Position numbers and translations under genes: made by a program. From Pteria penguin (taxonomy: Eukaryota; Mollusca; Bivalvia; Pterioida; Pteriidae), in contig CM068593.1 in NCBI GenBank assembly GCA_035048485.1, positions 1,294,001-1,358,000 on the forward strand: 64,000 bases of DNA, written 5' to 3'. Position 1 is the first letter of the stretch. Each line of letters opens with the position of its first letter. This document shows, piece by piece, positions 62,989 to 64,000 of this stretch. The notes beneath the pieces are model-generated. The model saw only the letters and a list, made by a program, of their open reading frames with translations. It did no database searches and was not told where the DNA came from.

Positions 62989-63883
62989 TATATATATATT
63001 CTAATTAACTAGCACAAGTATATTCTATTATAAATCATGTTTCAATGTTTACAAACTTCATTGTGTGGATTCTCCAAGATTTCTTCGTATACCTGAGTGG
63101 GGTTACTTTCTAGTTCTAAGAGGTGTGGCACTGTGTCTGTGGACGTGGATCGGAATGTGGAAGATGTCGATTTTTCTCGTTTGGAAATGCAATTACTATT
63201 TCGAGATTGACGGGTTCTTTGTAATTGTTCTATGGAAATAACTCCGGAATAGGGTGATCTTGTGATCTACTGTTGCCTATAAAATGCCGGGAGCATACAC
63301 GATGGTGATATAATGGTTCATAACCTTTCGGTCGCCGAATCATAGATATTCATTTGGCTCTGAGTTGGGGTTCCTTTCTCTTCATCGGAAAGGGCTCAAA
63401 GAAAATATTATTCATCCATGGATATTTTTAGATTAGATTTTTCCTAGAATCTGCATTACAACCTGGTACCGTGCACCAGTATTTGCTTTTAGAATCTTTA
63501 GTCTCTTTCCGACTTACCATTCTTGTATCTTGGCGGGGAATACCATCAAAAAGTGCCTAGAATTTTCTTCAACCCACGTGACTAATACACCGCTTATTAC
63601 CTTCCGGTTAGAGAGTTCCGATAACACGGAAAGGACGTATTGTATTCTATTATTTCCTGTTTCAATGTATTACTTTACACCATATATATCGTATCAGTCT
63701 TTGTATATTAATAATTGAAATTACCAATTTTTTTTTTGTAAATATAACATATAGATGGAAAAAGTATAATTGTATATGTTTTATTTATTCTCTTATTCAA
63801 CCCCCTTCCCTTCGTTATGTCAAAGACTATTAATAATGACTTTACAATGACATGGCTATGAATTATTGTTCTGTATTTTACAG
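62369..63883 (+). other. Putative 5'-UTR intron of copy D
   Basis: About 1.5 kb, the longest of the three equivalent introns. It contains a T run (62,565-62,592), an (AT)n tract (62,916-62,998) and about 700 bases (63,000-63,650) absent from the introns of A and B. It ends in CTGTATTTTACAG. Confidence 0.6.
62916..62998. repeat. (AT)n microsatellite
   Basis: About 80 bases of AT with one slip. Confidence 0.97.
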
Positions 63884-63900
63884 TTTGATAATCAATAGTA

Positions 63901-64000
63901 ATGGCAGAAGCTTGTGGATACCTGAAAGCGGTGCAATGCGAATTTTGTGATAACCCAGCAAAATACCAATGCCAGAACTGTGATGACCCTCTATGTACAA
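63901..64000 (+). CDS. TRIM-like (B-box/NHL) gene, copy D, 5' part only
   Basis: ATG after a conserved acceptor, then 33 codons matching copy B (MAEACGYLKAVQCEFCDNPA and CQNCDDPLCT), covering most of the first B-box. It is open to the window edge. No damage is visible so far, but the state of the rest is unknown. Confidence 0.85.
   Translation, partial: MAEACGYLKAVQCEFCDNPAKYQCQNCDDPLCT

Overview
This is nuclear DNA from an invertebrate, most likely a bivalve mollusc. The evidence is an AT-rich, repeat-laden sequence, spliced genes with GT-AG introns, a tandem family of B-box/NHL (TRIM-like) genes, five copies of a tRNA-derived SINE whose tail reads as repeated 'GGTT' blocks (a form I associate with molluscs), and Penelope-like retroelements. 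There are no operons, ribosome binding sites or CRISPR arrays. Many apparent open frames are low-complexity or repeat sequence.

Layout. 1-11.9 kb: exons of a decayed gene with a somatomedin-B-like domain, two Penelope-like reverse-transcriptase fragments, an imperfect direct duplication (6.5-7.4 and 8.5-9.8 kb), a small inverted-repeat element, one SINE and several microsatellites. 11.9-16.4 kb: homopolymer-rich, apparently unpolished sequence around a 500-N gap, with no credible gene. 16.4-64 kb: a repeat-expanded tandem array of four plus-strand TRIM-like genes. Copy A (22.2 kb) is broken, copy B (47.3 kb) is intact with 514 codons, copy C (58.1 kb) is broken by stops, a frameshift, a SINE and loss of its 3' end, and copy D (63.9 kb) runs off the window. 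The duplicated unit also carries a non-coding first exon and intron upstream of the ATG, a 39-bp minisatellite and a palindrome-bearing 47-bp minisatellite.

Later insertions can be dated against the paralogous units, several of which keep the empty site. A 12,036-bp DNA transposon (23,851-35,886) sits in the 3' flank of copy A. It encodes a TNP2/EnSpm-type transposase and, divergently, a well-spliced gene with a BEN-like C-terminus. A 930-bp TA-flanked element (41,382-42,311) has an exact empty counterpart at 59,941.

The standout is a minus-strand Penelope-like element of the Naiad type (about 53.9-57.4 kb). Its GIY-YIG endonuclease precedes the reverse transcriptase, it has a CxC linker, and its frame is interrupted seven times, each time by TGA and never by TAA or TAG. 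At the 3' end of the frame lies a stem-loop with the architecture of a type II SECIS element. The element therefore appears to encode a multi-selenocysteine protein.
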